Origin: Symbiodinium microadriaticum
Taxonomy: Eukaryota > Sar > Dinophyceae > Suessiales > Symbiodiniaceae
Direction of reading: 5' to 3'
Assembly: GCA_001939145.1 (NCBI GenBank)
Contig: LSRX01000317.1
Location: 423,055-487,054 of the forward strand
Length of the DNA: 64,000 bases
Below, one piece after another: positions 47,662-60,254 of the stretch. The notes under the pieces were generated by a model that worked only from the letters and a program-made list of their open reading frames with translations, searched no databases and had not been told where the DNA came from. The first letter of the stretch is position 1. Each line of letters begins with the position of its first letter. Made by a program: the position numbers and the translations under genes.

Positions 47662-47952
47662 CTGCATGGTGGTCCAGACATAAATACATGTCTGGAAAAG
47701 GAATAGGCTAGAATCGCCCCCGTTAACCCATGGCGCATCTCTGGACCCAATTCCCACAAACACTGGAACACCTGCAGCTTCAGTATGTAATAGTCTTCAC
47801 TTGCGGCCCATGCGTGTGCCCATCTGGCCCGTGGCATCGAACCCTGCAGTCAAACCTTAACTTAACTTCAAGAGCCAATTCCTAGTTTACTAGTTTCCGT
47901 TGTAGGGCGCCCCTTACACACAGACGGAAGAGAGAAAGCAAGGTGTGTGTGC

Positions 47953-47985
<33 letters not shown>

Positions 47986-49943
47986 CACAGAGTTGTATAC
48001 ATGTCTACATGTATGTATATATGTATATATATATATGTAATGAATGAAATGCATGCCAGCATTCCTGTATGCCTTTGCGCATGTGTGCCTGCATGCCTGT
48101 ATAATCCTGTATGCATGCATGCGTGCATGTCTGTCTTTGGATATGCGTATGTATAAGCATGTATGTTTTGTGTGTATGTATGTATGTATGTATGTATGTA
48201 TGCATGCATGCATGCATGCATGTATGTATGTATGTATATATATATATATACCCATGCTGTATGTATGCGCATGCGTGCATTCGCAAACACGCAGACGTGC
48301 ATGCCTACGCGCAGGCACCTCCAAAAAAGAGTTGCTGCTTCGTCTGCACATCAGGTCCATTGCCAAGCTATGTTAAAAAAAACCGGGCCGGCCCGGAGCT
48401 TCTGGGATCCAGCCATTTGGGGGCGGAGGGCCTTGTAGTAGTGTCGCCACAGTCCTCGGAGCTTCTCCTGGCCTTGGTCGAGAAGCCAAGGTCTTTGAAA
48501 CTTCGCATCAGCGATTCTACAGGAGCATGTATCACATGGCTTAGAGTTTGGGATGTCAAGTTCCGGATTGAAAAGGGATCTGATGTTTCACCAAGAAGCC
48601 TCTGTACACTCCCTCACGAGCTAGGGTTAGCCAAAGCCCGAAACCGTCATGAAAATACACGAACTGGCAACATCCGGTAGACGCGAAGTCGAAGTCGAAT
48701 TCGAGGTTCGAGGACATGCTGTGCCGAAGAATGGATCTGTATGTCTCTCAGTATGGTAAGATGTAGTCAGGAGCACTACAGTAAAGGGTGCCGCACCTCT
48801 GGTGAGGCTGCTCTGCGCACTTCGCCCTCAACTTCCGGAAGCCGGATCCCCTGCAAAACGCAGACACCTCTGCTGGTCGAAGAACCCCCTCCGAAAGCCA
48901 AATCTGAAAGCTCTTCAACCCCGCTTCACATTCTCTGCCCTTCCGAATTATGGCTGAGCCCGGTGCCACCCACATCCCATACGCAGAAGTTGATGTTACC
49001 ATAGTGCACCTCGCAGGTTCGAGTACCGAGCTTTGGAGCTTCAGATGCACTTATCCGCCCTGTCCTGTTGATGTGCTAACCTTTGGAGCTCAGGATGTGC
49101 TGGCTGGGGGCGAAGCGTTGATGAGCAGAGACAAGAGGGAAAATGGCATGCGACTTTCAAGGTTCTGCAACTCTGCAACACCATTGCATCACGAGAAGAT
49201 GGAATCCTCAGCCCTGATACACCCGAATGCCCCCGCAGGGACCCTGCTTGACCCTGCCACCGCTCTCCAAGTCATGTTCACACGACACCGGTTGCTGGTC
49301 CCACTTTGTTGGAGGTTTCAGCACGCACCTCACCCATCCTCGGGTTTCCTAAATCCACACGATGCCTCAGCTTTGCTCCTATGGACATGCCGAAGGTGGA
49401 AGTCAGGCTAAGATGCTGTCATGAAGCATTCTCCACATTGAAGCCAATGGTCGGGACAGTCCTGACCAGTCCACGTCTGAATCTGTGGGCCTCTATCTAC
49501 GTCTCTGCTCATACCACAGACGATCAGATGATTTTCCCGAGACCTAGTTGGGTAGCTGCTCTCAATGGTGTAAACTGGGCTGAAACCCGAATCCGCCAGT
49601 CAGTGCACAACAAGGATGCAAATGTCGGGACAAAGTGCGCAGTTGCTTTCGAGCGGCTAGCAACCAAATTGCAATGGAGGGCACATGCTTCGCTGCATAA
49701 AGCACTGTACAGTACATGGTCGTGTGTTCGCAGGTGACATAAGCTGAGATACATAGCCCACGACCCACTCCACGGATTTGACTGTGACGTGTCCAGACAC
49801 GATAACACGCATCGAAGAGCAGCATATTGAGAGGGCACAGTGACAAGGCCGCTTTGTGCAGGATCATGCCAAATCGAATAGCGGCCAAGGCTCGACACTA
49901 TCTCTCCGATTTTTAACTTGTAGAGGATCGTCGTCTTGCCGGC
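47611..49943 (-). CDS. Arf-family small GTPase gene, five internal exons visible (partial)
   Basis: Arf proteins are membrane-recruited GTP switches that control vesicle coat assembly and lipid signalling. Read on the minus strand and spliced, five exons (49894-49943, 49428-49461, 48967-49009, 48432-48472, 47611-47661) give the Arf core in order and in phase: P-loop end AGKTTILYKLKIGEIV, switch I TVPTIGFNVE, the interswitch strand, switch II WDVGGQ with its catalytic glutamine, WRHYY, and the strand LIFVLDSAD. Spacing matches canonical Arf1 residue for residue across the joins. Introns are 432, 418, 494 and 770 nt; the last holds a tetranucleotide microsatellite. All acceptors read AG|G and the donors are GA, GC, GC and GC, which is dinoflagellate-like. 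The N-terminal exon (myristoylation site, start of the P-loop) and the exons with the NKxD motif and the C-terminus were not found with confidence. Any expressed product would therefore include exons outside those listed. Family assignment is firm; the Arf or Arl subtype is not decided. Confidence 0.93.
47945..48255 (+). repeat. Tetranucleotide/dinucleotide microsatellite inside an Arf intron
   Basis: The tract runs through (TG)n, (TA)n, ATGT, GCAT and TATG units and ends in (TA)n. It lies wholly inside the 770-nt intron between exons d and e of the Arf gene. ORFs read across it are repeat translations. Confidence 0.9.
48432..48472 (-). CDS. Arf GTPase exon d: switch II glutamine and WRHYY
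   Basis: This 41-nt exon completes the second glycine of WDVGG and encodes QEKLRGLWRHYYK. It supplies the catalytic switch II glutamine and the conserved LWRHYY helix (Arf1: QDKIRPLWRHYFQ). The acceptor is AAG|GCC and the donor is GC (AAG|GCCCTC). The match is in phase on both sides. Confidence 0.93.
48967..49009 (-). CDS. Arf GTPase exon c: interswitch and start of switch II
   Basis: This 43-nt exon encodes VHYGNINFCVWDVG plus one base of the next glycine. It corresponds to VEYKNICFTVWDVGG of Arf proteins. The acceptor is GAG|GTG. The GC donor (GGTG|GCACC) is required to retain both glycines of WDVGGQ; the GT donor three bases upstream would delete one of them. Confidence 0.92.
49428..49461 (-). 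CDS. Arf GTPase exon b: switch I
   Basis: This 34-nt exon completes the serine codon and encodes TVPTIGFNVEN. It matches the invariant Arf switch I (TIPTIGFNVE), whose threonine coordinates the magnesium ion. The acceptor is CAG|GAC and the donor is GC (AAT|GCTTC). The exon ends on a codon boundary, in phase with exon c. Confidence 0.93.
49894..49943 (-). CDS. Arf GTPase exon a: P-loop end
   Basis: This 50-nt exon encodes AGKTTILYKLKIGEIV plus two bases of a serine codon. GKTT is the magnesium and phosphate binding end of the Walker A loop. The acceptor is AG|G (GAGAG|GCC). The donor that keeps frame with the next exon is GA (GTGTC|GAGCC); a GT donor six bases earlier (ATA|GTGTCG) would put the next exon out of frame. 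The exon starts on a codon boundary, so the missing upstream exon should end with GLDx complete. Confidence 0.92.
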
Positions 49944-52900
49944 CTCTCCACATCTTTATGGAGGAAGGTTATATCGGAATCTTCCTTAGGCTCTACTGTC
50001 TGCACCTTCAGATTTGCAATCTCAGGGCCCGGGGCCTGGAGCCGTTGCATGAACCCTAAAGCCCTCAGCCTCAAAAGGTGAACTTCAGACCAGCAAACCT
50101 CAAATCTTAATCCATAGAAGAGCCGAACATAACGGAATTCAGCTTGCTCCTAGTCTGGATCCGTAGCAGCCGGCGAAAAGAGATGTTCAGAGTTCATCTT
50201 ATTACATGGGGCCTGTCCGGGACCCGAATGTAGGGATGACGGGTTTGACGTCGCGGAAGGGCTTGGAACGAGAAAAAGCAACATCCGCAAGTCTGTGACT
50301 TGAAGACTTGTAGCAGCAGAGCTTCTGTACCTACAGGATCCAGGTTGAGTGCTTCTTGTTGCGCGAAGTCGGCTTCTGGTCGGTCAAGGAGCTCGCGTGC
50401 AGGTCAGTCGAGGAGTTTCAGATCGGCTGATGAAGCAACGCAACGTGTAGTGTCACTTCGGAACTATGCAGCCTCTGTATGGGAAAGTATACTGCAGTGC
50501 TGAATACTTATCATTATGCCATACCTTCCAATTGCTACCAAGAGGCTGCATCAAGGCCCAGCATAATGACATTGACCTGCGCAGGAAAGGCTGCAACTTA
50601 TCGGCTGAAAATCTTGCAGGTGATGAGGCTGAAACTGAAGGTTTATCGCACAAGAAACGTTAGCTGGTTCAGGGTGAGACTGTGAGCCTACCTCATGAGG
50701 GCAGATATTTCAACAACGCTACCAAGTACACCTGCAAGCACAGTGTGTCGCAGTTGCACCAGTCATGACAAAAAAATTGGAGATGGTACGAGATAGTAGG
50801 AGAAAGTAGTAGCAACAGCAGACAGCAGATAGTAGATGGTAGATAGTAGATTGTAAAAGTAGAAAGAATTAAACGTGGAAGTAGAGCAGAAGAAGCAATA
50901 GTACCAGCAGTGATAGTTGGTGGTGGTGGTGGTGGCCGCGGTGGTGGTGGCGGCGGCGGTTGTACGTAACTACGACCAGCTGTGCCACGACCGACAAGCT
51001 GCATCCCACCCTGCTATCGACGGCTTATGCCACAAATGAATGACCGGCATCTCGCAGATTTGCCCACTCGTTGATTGCCGCATGCGAGTTGAAGGGCAGC
51101 TGCCAGCAGGGAGCGTCTTTATCCCAAACGGCCCCGACGCGACAGCTATCCTAAGCAGGCCAACTACCAACTACTCCGAAGCCTCTATCTTGCATGAAAG
51201 CTCGTCCAATTAAACCTTCAATCCCCACCTATCAACCAATAAACGCAATGCAAAACCCAATGCGCACAAACCGCCCGAGACCCGCCCAACGCGCAAAAAG
51301 CAGGCCTCCTTGGGCCCGTAAAGCATCTGCCACAATCTTCCCAAGGAGAGACCCATCTTCTGGCATTGCGGATTTGGGGCAGGGCATGGAAAAGCTTCGT
51401 TGGCAGGGCGGTGGATTTCGAATCTGGCCCTGTGCTGCCTTACACGGTAGTTCGATCCGGAGACCTCTGGAGGAAAACGTGGCTCTCTTAGGGGGGTAAG
51501 GGGGAGAGGGGTAAGAGACACTACCTCAATTGGCCTTAATTATTCGACCCCTGTCAATCCGTTATGAGAGGCATTAAGGCCCAACCCCTCTACCCGGCCC
51601 GTACTTTGCAAGGGTCCTTATGAAGCGTGGGATCATTAGCTGCATAAGTATACTGAACTGCAAGCGACCTAGTTTCCAGCATGAGTCCGCTTCACTTGCA
51701 AGGTTGCCCGGACCGCTACATACTGGGCACATTCCAGTCGCTTAGGTCTGTTTGGGCAATAAACCCGCGATCCCCCCACCAATGGCATTTGGGATGCGAA
51801 GAATCACTTAAGACTTCTGCAGCCTGTTTGCTGCAAATCTTTCATCCTGTGTTTGCAGAAGGCCCAACGAGAGCATCGCTCTTCTCGTGGTACATCATCT
51901 CACGGCAGACCCGTGATCTAGACGAGACTACTGCATCCCGAAATGCGTGCAAAGCAGATTTAGCCACGAAAGTACCAGTGCCCACCTGGGGCTGTTTCTG
52001 GCTATGGCTGGCCCACTGTGATGAGGAGCCCCGCGGCTTCGGCGGGTTGGTAACCACATCACTCAATCGGATTGGACTCGGGCTTCCAGGAGGGTGCTGC
52101 ACATGAACCCTGCATGATGACACAAATGACGACAACCCATCGCTGAGCCATCAGCTGGCAGAACAACGGGTCCGCAAGAACGTCCACAGTGTGCTGGCAA
52201 GCGCTTGCAGGCTTCAGACTCTCAGACATTCCACTTCCACCGGCTGGCTGAATACTGACATCATTGACAGCGACGAAAGAAAGAATGACCACAATGATCA
52301 AATGCCAGCGAAGCACAGAGAATATAATATGACCGCCCAGTACTTGAGCCTGGGACTTATCGAAAAGAACTAAAGCCTGGACTGTTTCCATCTGGCCAAC
52401 CAGATGGGCTGTGTGATCAGAATCAACACACAGGATACCTAACCCTGATTCGAGCCTCGCACTGGGCGCACTAAGTACCAGAGCTCCCTCCCCACCAACA
52501 TCGCCCCCCCCCCCAGCCCGCGCCCTCCACACGCCCGTGGTTCGCTGCGAGCTGTTGTCCTGCCACATCGGGGCGTTCGATCAGGGCTCCATGCATTTGG
52601 GGATTTTTCGGGCACATCTTGTCCAGCATATCAAGTACATCCTTGCCACTACCGAATCAAGTCCAGTACAGAAACAGTAACTTCGGGCTTGAAACACGCT
52701 TGGTGCATGAGCACCACATGTGTGCGCATCTCTGAGTGTACTCTCAACCCCCCGCAAGCAAGGCACGGGACACACAAGCCGTTGCTTCATTTGTTACTTA
52801 AAAATGCTGTCTGCGAGTGCTTGGAGGCTTGGAGGCTCAAGGGCACTCGCCCGGTTTCGATACAAGTTCCTCCTCTTGGCATCAGGAACTCGATTCAACA

Positions 52901-53204
52901 CCTGCCGACAGGCGGGGCGCAGACCTTCTCGCAAGGCCCCCGGACTTTAAAAACCCTAGACACTTTGGGCGATCCTCGTTGGCGAAAACAGCTGCGTAGC
53001 CCAGCTTGAAGCCACAGGCGTACGGCACCGGTTGAGTCACAGAGTCCTGCAAGGTAGTGAGCGGCCATCATCTTCAGTGTCACCACAGTCGGCCTCATCA
53101 CCATCAATCCACACCAGCGCCCTATCAGCCCTGCCATTATTACTGTCATCACCAGTAGCAGGAAGACTGTGTATGGTGACCATCTGGTTACCATCCGCTC
53201 CATC
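49944..53204. other. No supported gene; may hold the Arf 5' exon
   Basis: The upstream Arf exon is expected here on the minus strand. One phase-compatible fragment ending TGLDS before a GT donor lies at 52653. Frames of 141 (plus) and 169 (minus) residues near 52 kb match nothing known. Confidence 0.45.
50905..50962. repeat. (GGT)n/(GGC)n tract
   Basis: GGT triplets from about 50917 with one CCGC interruption, then GGC. It follows a degenerate AGT-rich stretch from about 50785. Confidence 0.85.
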
Positions 53205-53345
53205 ACAACCACCCACACCAGCGCAAACACCATCGTCATCCTCGTCGTCATCATCACCATCACCATCATCATCACCATCACCACCACCGTCATCATCGTT
53301 ACCATCATCATGCTCATCGTCATCCTCGACATAATAGTCATCATC
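53205..53345. repeat. ATC/CAC array, left arm of an inverted pair
   Basis: CATCATCACCATC-type triplets on the plus strand. They are complementary to the GAT/GGT triplets at 53495-53705. Confidence 0.9.
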
Positions 53346-53494
53346 ACCACCACACGGGAGTCCTTTATCTTCGCTCGCCCTCAGCTCCATCCACGGACAC
53401 TTCGTCCCACTATCATTCGCAACATCATGGGCGTCGTCGCTACCCGCCATGTTCGTCGGCATCGCCATGATTGCCATGGCAATTGTAAGCTTGA

Positions 53495-53705
53495 TGATGA
53501 TATGGTGGTGATGATGATAATGATGATGATTATGGTGACGATGATGACGGTGATGATGATGATGATGATGATGATGATGGTGATGATGACGATGAAGAAG
53601 AAGATGATGATGATATCATGATGCTGGTGATGAGGATGATGAAGAAGAAGCTGGTGATATGATGATGCTGCTGATGATGAAGAAGATGATGGTGATGATG
53701 ATATG
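53495..53705. repeat. GAT/GGT array, right arm of an inverted pair
   Basis: GATGATGGTGATGATG-type triplets with GAA interruptions. The orientation is opposite to the array 150 bp to the left. Confidence 0.9.
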
Positions 53706-54261
53706 ACAACTTCATCACCACCTTCTCCATCATGAAGAGGACTACTATCAGGACGATCATGAGGATCCCCAAAGGGAATAGGTACGGTAGGGAGATCAGT
53801 CTTGGCCTCTTGCTGAGCAACACACTGGTCGGAGTCATGACACCTTTCTGATCTGGTCACGGAGAAATGTCGCACATTAAAGCGTCGAAGGCCTCACTCA
53901 TGGGCCCCGAAACCTCAACTCTTTCGTAAACCCTCCGTGCAGAAAAGTTAAAGCACTCGACAAAACGTCCTACCAGAACTGTGGCTCACAGAACTTGGCA
54001 TTAAAAAACTTGAAAGTGAAGCTCAAAAGCTATGACAACCTTAAGAGTCCGCCTTACCATTGTAAGTGTTAGATTGGAGTGCGTGCATTGCTATTGACAC
54101 TGCTGAGATGACTCTCAACATTTCTGCTAAGCTCATGCTTGTGTATATTCCTTCCGCCTGCTTGTCATTTACACTTACACAAAATGTTCTCTTGCTCCTT
54201 CTCATCTCAGCTCTCTCCATCTTTTCTTTCTTTCGGCAGGGCTAGGGGCAGAGAGGTTTCC

Positions 54262-54322
54262 ATCTCTCTCTCTCTCTCTCTGTCGGTGTGTCTCTGTCGG
54301 TGTGTCTCTGTCGGTGTGTCTC
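54262..54322. repeat. (TC)n followed by a 14-bp tandem repeat
   Basis: (TC)n at 54262-54280, then three perfect copies of TGTCGGTGTGTCTC at 54281-54322. Confidence 0.93.
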
Positions 54323-55707
54323 TGTCTCGCAGGCGTTGGGCAGGTAAACCGGGCCAGTGGCCTGCCTTGAGGGCCATCGCAGGATGTGAAAACAGAAGCG
54401 GCAGCGTAAAGCACGGTAGGCTAGAGCAATAAAGACCATGATGACGAGCTGACTACAGCTGTGCTTCCTAACAGACACGACATACACAGCGTTCTGGGAG
54501 ATTTGGCAATGGATACAGCGAGGAACAAGTACAGTAGCGGCTAGCAACTCAAGTTGTCCAATTGCCAAGTCCCCCTTCACATGAGTTCCCAGTTATGTAA
54601 GCAGACATGCCAAAGCGTAACTAAGTAGAAAGACTTACTAAGGCAGCAACGCGAAGCATGCAAACAGGCTATTACGGACGCAAACTTCCGGCAAAAGCAG
54701 GACAAACCACCTCTCCATCTCTCTTCCTTCCTTATGCAGGGCATGAGTCCGAGCTAGCCGGAGCCGCGGCTGTCCCTCTCTCTCGCGCTCCCCCTCTCGC
54801 GCTTCTTCTGTCCCTTAGTGTATGCGTGCACGCATGCATTTATGCATATGCTTTTCCCCATCGGCATGCATGCTTACATAAACGCAAGAAAACTCAACCC
54901 TCAGTCATACTCAAACTTTTGGGTTTGGCACTCCGGATTCAGGGTGTGCCTCAAAACGGATGTGGAAGTTCGCGATGTTGACCTGAAAAAAGCCGGCCCC
55001 CTCCCTCATAGGACTTGGGACCTCAGAACCCCTGGAAATGGTTTGGAACAAGGTGCTGCACGTAGGATTCTACTCGGTCAGGCCTTGCGAGAATCTTGGT
55101 TTTTTTCTGCTTCAAAGCTTTGACAGGGAACACTACTCTGGCACCTTTAGTGCTTCGTGTGGACCTCGGTACTTATGGAACCTCGGGCCATGCTTGCATC
55201 GTCAGGTCTTGTTGCCTAACTCCACGGTCTCAGAAAATCAAGACTCAGGTTTGAAGAATTCAAGCTGTATGATGCCCAGCTGCCTCAATCATCTCAGCCA
55301 CCTTCTTCATCAGGTCCTCCCAGCTGGAAGGTGCTTGGGCCCCTGACTTGGAGATGCAGACTAAGCCAAAAGGAGCCGGTCGCAAAGCAAGGCCTCTCGG
55401 ATACGTCTGATTCAGTGACAGGCGTCCTGCTTGATCCTCGTCTGGATGTCACTCAACCAGCCGGTCGCGGAGTCCTGGCGCCAGCAAGACAATGGGTCAA
55501 GCTCGCATCAGGCTGGCATCCGACTTTTCCTGCCGTTCCAAGATGAAGACAGCTCTGAGCTTGCTTCAACAATGCATGGGCTTGCCAGTCGCCTTGCATC
55601 CACTCAATCACCGGGGTTTGACGGACCACTCATTTCGTGGAATGGCAGTAGTGAAAAATCAGCCGTCACCATGAAAGCAACTTCAGCTCGAATCTCTCCA
55701 GCTCCGT

Positions 55708-56022
<315 letters not shown>

Positions 56023-57544
56023 AGGCGGCCTCGCCGGACTTTTTGGCCTTTTTCGAGGGCTTCAGCTCCTGGGGTTCGACTGGCTACTTGGCTTTGCTGA
56101 GAAGCGCAGGAGCCGCCCCGCACCCGCCCCGGAACCGAAGGACTGTTCGGTGAGATAGAGCTCAAACTGGTGCACACTGCCAGGGAGACCCGAAGCCCGG
56201 ACCTCAAAGAAGCCCACTGAGACAACGTATGCTGAGCAGTCAGGGCACGGCGATCTTCATGACGAGGTCGACAAGCTTTGACTTGCACTGGGCAAGGAGC
56301 AAATTTTTGTACCAACGACAGAACCATGGTCGTGTCTCAAGGTTCTAGTCATGTGCAGTATTTCTTCCAGGGGATCGAAGGCCGACATCTATGCGTGCTT
56401 ACACGCACTGCTTTGAGGGTGGATGGAAAAAGTTAAGCGAGCATGCCTGAGTTACACAGCATTACTCTCTGAATCGCTACCCAAACCCTCTGGAATCCCC
56501 GATTGCCTTAGGCAAGGTACAACTCACTTCTGCTCGCTGCTGTGTGCATGAGTTCTAGACATACATACATGACACCGGACAACATACGCAATTGCGTTCC
56601 TCGCATCCTCAACTGCAGATCCTTAAGCCTTCACAGGGCCCTGCCTGCTTGACGTGTGCCCAACTCCAATCCGTCGTGTGCGGCCCGAAAACGAAGAACA
56701 CGTTTCGGATCAGGATCTGTAGGGAGACCTCGGGCAGCCAATACACAGTTTCAGGCTCAGAGAGTCAGCACAGTGTCATGGTGAAATCGTGCGAACAAGT
56801 CATAAATTTACAGACCCACACCGTGAGCTCCCGTGCTGCATCGACAACACCCCAAGCTTGTCCCGGTTTCTTGTGAGCCTCTTCCTGGGCCTATTGCCAA
56901 CAGGATCATGGCGAATGAACCCATCTAGGACTAGGATTTATGACCCTTTTTGGACTTGGTGGGTTTTGGGGAGCCACCAAAGTCGCCGACAACAACGGCT
57001 TGCCAAGCTGAAAGTCAATCGAATGAGCTGCAAAGCCAGAAATGGAACTTGAACGAAGGCTTGGGATGCAAGGCACCCAAACACGCAGCTCTGAACCTAC
57101 CCTTGGCGAACTGCTGCAACATCACAGTGGAAAATTGGACAAACAGGACTAAATACAACGAGCAATCATCCCATGGTGTTCAGAATTGCTTCAATCCTGG
57201 AGTGTCAGTGACACAATACAACTGAGTCATGACGTTCGCAAACGCCGGAATGTCAGCGCGAAGCTTCGTGGACCTTGCCTTGATCTGCCTCCCTTTGAGC
57301 AAAACTTTCGGATCCTTGCATCGAGGGGTGAACAAGACCCTGCTACCAGACTGCCTAGACACGCTAGAACTTTAGCCGTGCTCGAGAACCCGAGATACAA
57401 CGCGGCACAGTCTTTGAAACTTTGCTCAGTGTTGAACCGTTGACCAACATGGATGACCGGGACAGAACCACTGCCGGCGTGCTGGCACCGGCGTCAGACC
57501 GACACTTGCTGAAAATCCACAGTACTGGTCACGAGCCTTGCGGG

Positions 57545-57572
57545 AAACACACACACTCACACACACGCCACG

Positions 57573-57608
<36 letters not shown>

Positions 57609-57655
57609 TATATATATATATAAACACACACACACACACACGCACGCGCGCACAC
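57545..57655. repeat. (CA)n, (GA)n, (TA)n and (CA)n composite
   Basis: Four dinucleotide blocks in a row: CA with CG variants, GA at about 57581-57608, TA at 57608-57621, and CA again. Confidence 0.93.
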
Positions 57656-58299
57656 AACCTAATCCCAAAGAGCTTGGCTTCGTACACAGCCATTGCAATG
57701 CTGTGCCCTGCCCTTTGTCGCGCGCATGGTCTCTGCGCGCATCGCAACTACATGCTGCGAACATTGCTGACCCTCGGATGCAGAATCGAAGGGAGATCGC
57801 AGAAGTGCAAACCTTGTTTCACGACGGCGTGCATCCAGCTGCGAAGAAGCTGCCGCCATAAATTTCAGCAGCTTGTTGCTAGCGACATGCTCATGATATC
57901 TCATGATCATACAATTTGCGGCTGAAGTGAATCCTGAAAGACCCAATGCAGCATCAGCAACAGCCTTGCACAAAATCCTGTAAAGCATTGCCCTCGATAC
58001 GTGCCTAATGGCCGAATATCAAGTATAAAGGCTCGTAAAGAAAGTCGTTCGAGTATAAGAAGTCCTGACATGAGCGGAAACGACCCTAAATCACTTGGCA
58101 CCGCACAGATCCTCCCGGGTTGAAAACGTCCAAATGCAAGTTCACGGACCTTTGGGGTCTTTCTGACCGTTTTCAGGTTTGCGCCACCAGAGATACAAAC
58201 CATTTGATTGAGGCTCGTGACTTTGCTTTCGGAGCTCTTCTGGTCTTGGATTGGAGGGTTGCTGGGCATTGTGGAGGTACATTCATAAGCCTTCACGGT

Positions 58300-58900
58300 G
58301 TTAGTCTGGTTCCTATTCTTATTGTTGCTGTGGATGCTGATGTCGTGGTTACTATTGTTTTGGTTGTCGTTGTTGTTGCTTTTGCTGACGCTCTTGCAAT
58401 TACAATGGCTGTCGCCCTGGCCGTTGCTGCTGTTGCTGTTGCTGATGCTGCTGTTGACGTTGTTGCTCTTCTTACTCTTGTCATTTTTATTATTATCATC
58501 ATCATTTTCATTATCATTATCATTAGTAGTCGTTGTCGTCATGGGTTGTCGTTGTGGTTGTGAGTGTTCTTCTTCGTCGTCTTCGTAACATTCTTCTTCT
58601 TGCTATTCTTCTTGTTATGGTCCTTGTCCTTGTCCTTGTTCTTGTTCTAGGTCTTGGTCTTGTGGTTGCGGTCTAGGTCTTGGTCCTGGTCTTGGTCTTG
58701 GCACTGGTGCTGTCGTGGCTGCTGCTTCTACTGGTACTACGAGTACTACGACTACGACTACGACGACTACTACTATTACTACTACCACCACTACTCTTAC
58801 TCCTACTCCTACACCTACACCTACTCCTCCTACTCCTCATGCTGCTGCTGCTGCCGCTACTGCTAAAGCAGCTGTGCTCGTGGCTGCTGTTGTTGTTGTA
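58300..58900. repeat. Decayed trinucleotide array
   Basis: A three-base rhythm of GTT, GCT, CTT, TCG, TAC and CTC persists for about 600 bp without long perfect runs. Frames of up to 211 residues here are low-complexity (N/S, L or A/V rich). Confidence 0.75.
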
Positions 58901-58999
58901 GCTGTTCCAGCTGTGTGTGATGATAACGGCGGAGAAATGCTTGCAAACAGCATGAATAGTCGAAAATGCTCTCACCGACCCACCCACCTACCCCCTGAT

Positions 59000-59024
59000 C
59001 TATACCTATACCTATACCTATACC
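59000..59024. repeat. (CTATAC)n
   Basis: Four CTATAC units. Confidence 0.85.
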
Positions 59025-60254
59025 GTAGACCTATGCCCCACACACGTACATTGATGCACACGTACACGTATACAAACGATGATCACTAACATGTTCAAAA
59101 TCACCAGCGAGGAGCGTCAGATCTGCTTCCCGATTATCAAAGCCCTCCTTTCAAGGATTCACTTCAGACTTCCAGAAGCTTCAGACGAAGGCTGCAAAGC
59201 AATGGAAACCATCACAAGACGAGTGACTAGTGGTGATGACTACAGTGACCTGGATGGCAATAAGCATGTGCGAACAGTCCGAACGATGGGCATCACCCTA
59301 GCACCCCATGCTCGGAGGAAAAAAGAGGACCGGTTGCCAACATCCACTCGATGAGGGAGTAGCAAGAGTCATAGGAAGAGGAAGAAGCTGATCTGGGCCC
59401 ACTGGCAGTTCGTCGATAAATCCACCGCGCAATGCTACGGGGAGGTGCAGTCCGTCGAAGGCCTTGCTTTGTTTATTCATGCGAGGGCCTTTTTCACCGG
59501 CTATGTTGTAGGCCGTGATCAGAGGCCTTGTGGGTGTAGGGTTTTGCGCCAGGGGTATTCAGCTTCCTCGGATGTTGCGGTCTGTGAATTACCGTTCGGT
59601 GGGTTTTGGTGGTGTGGAAGGCATGCTTTGGGGTACTCATAAGGCACAGTGTTGTTCAAGGTTTGAATGTAACTGTAGCAACTCGCCAACATCTGATCCC
59701 TGCAGGATTGTGGGACTTGGGTGCCTTGCAGGCCCACTTCAAAGGTCCTCCGCAACAGGACGTTCGCCCTCAGCTTTCGGCTTCTAGCATCGTGCTATTT
59801 CCAATGCTCTTGACAAGCACAGCGTCTTCAAGCTGTGGGTTTACAACATCTCTAGAACATCTGGAGGTTTGGAAGATCGCGTATCAGGGCAAATGCCGTT
59901 CTCACAATCTGGCTGCACGGTCAGTAGAGAAAAGGCCACGAAGCAATCCCCAATACCAAACCATGTGCCCAAGATCAACCCGAGGGACGGAGCCGTCGAT
60001 GGATGCCTTCGAAGTCTCGGTTTTTGTTGGATTAGGTAGGTCACTACCAGCTCACAAAGCAGGTTGGCTTAAACTTCAACATGGACTAGAAAGAAGTCAA
60101 CCTCAGATGATGAGCTTGGATAGTTTAGGTGGCTCTGGGATTGCGTATGGTTCGCTATGTATAACTTGAACTGAACTTGGATTCCACTCTGGTTCGACAG
60201 CCAGGCTAGCGGGACAACAGATTGAGACCCGGCTTAGGCTAGAGTCGTGTTCTG

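Noticed and set aside
59606..60169. 187-codon plus-strand reading frame
   Set aside because: No domain recognised and no compositional sign of selection; length is within chance.
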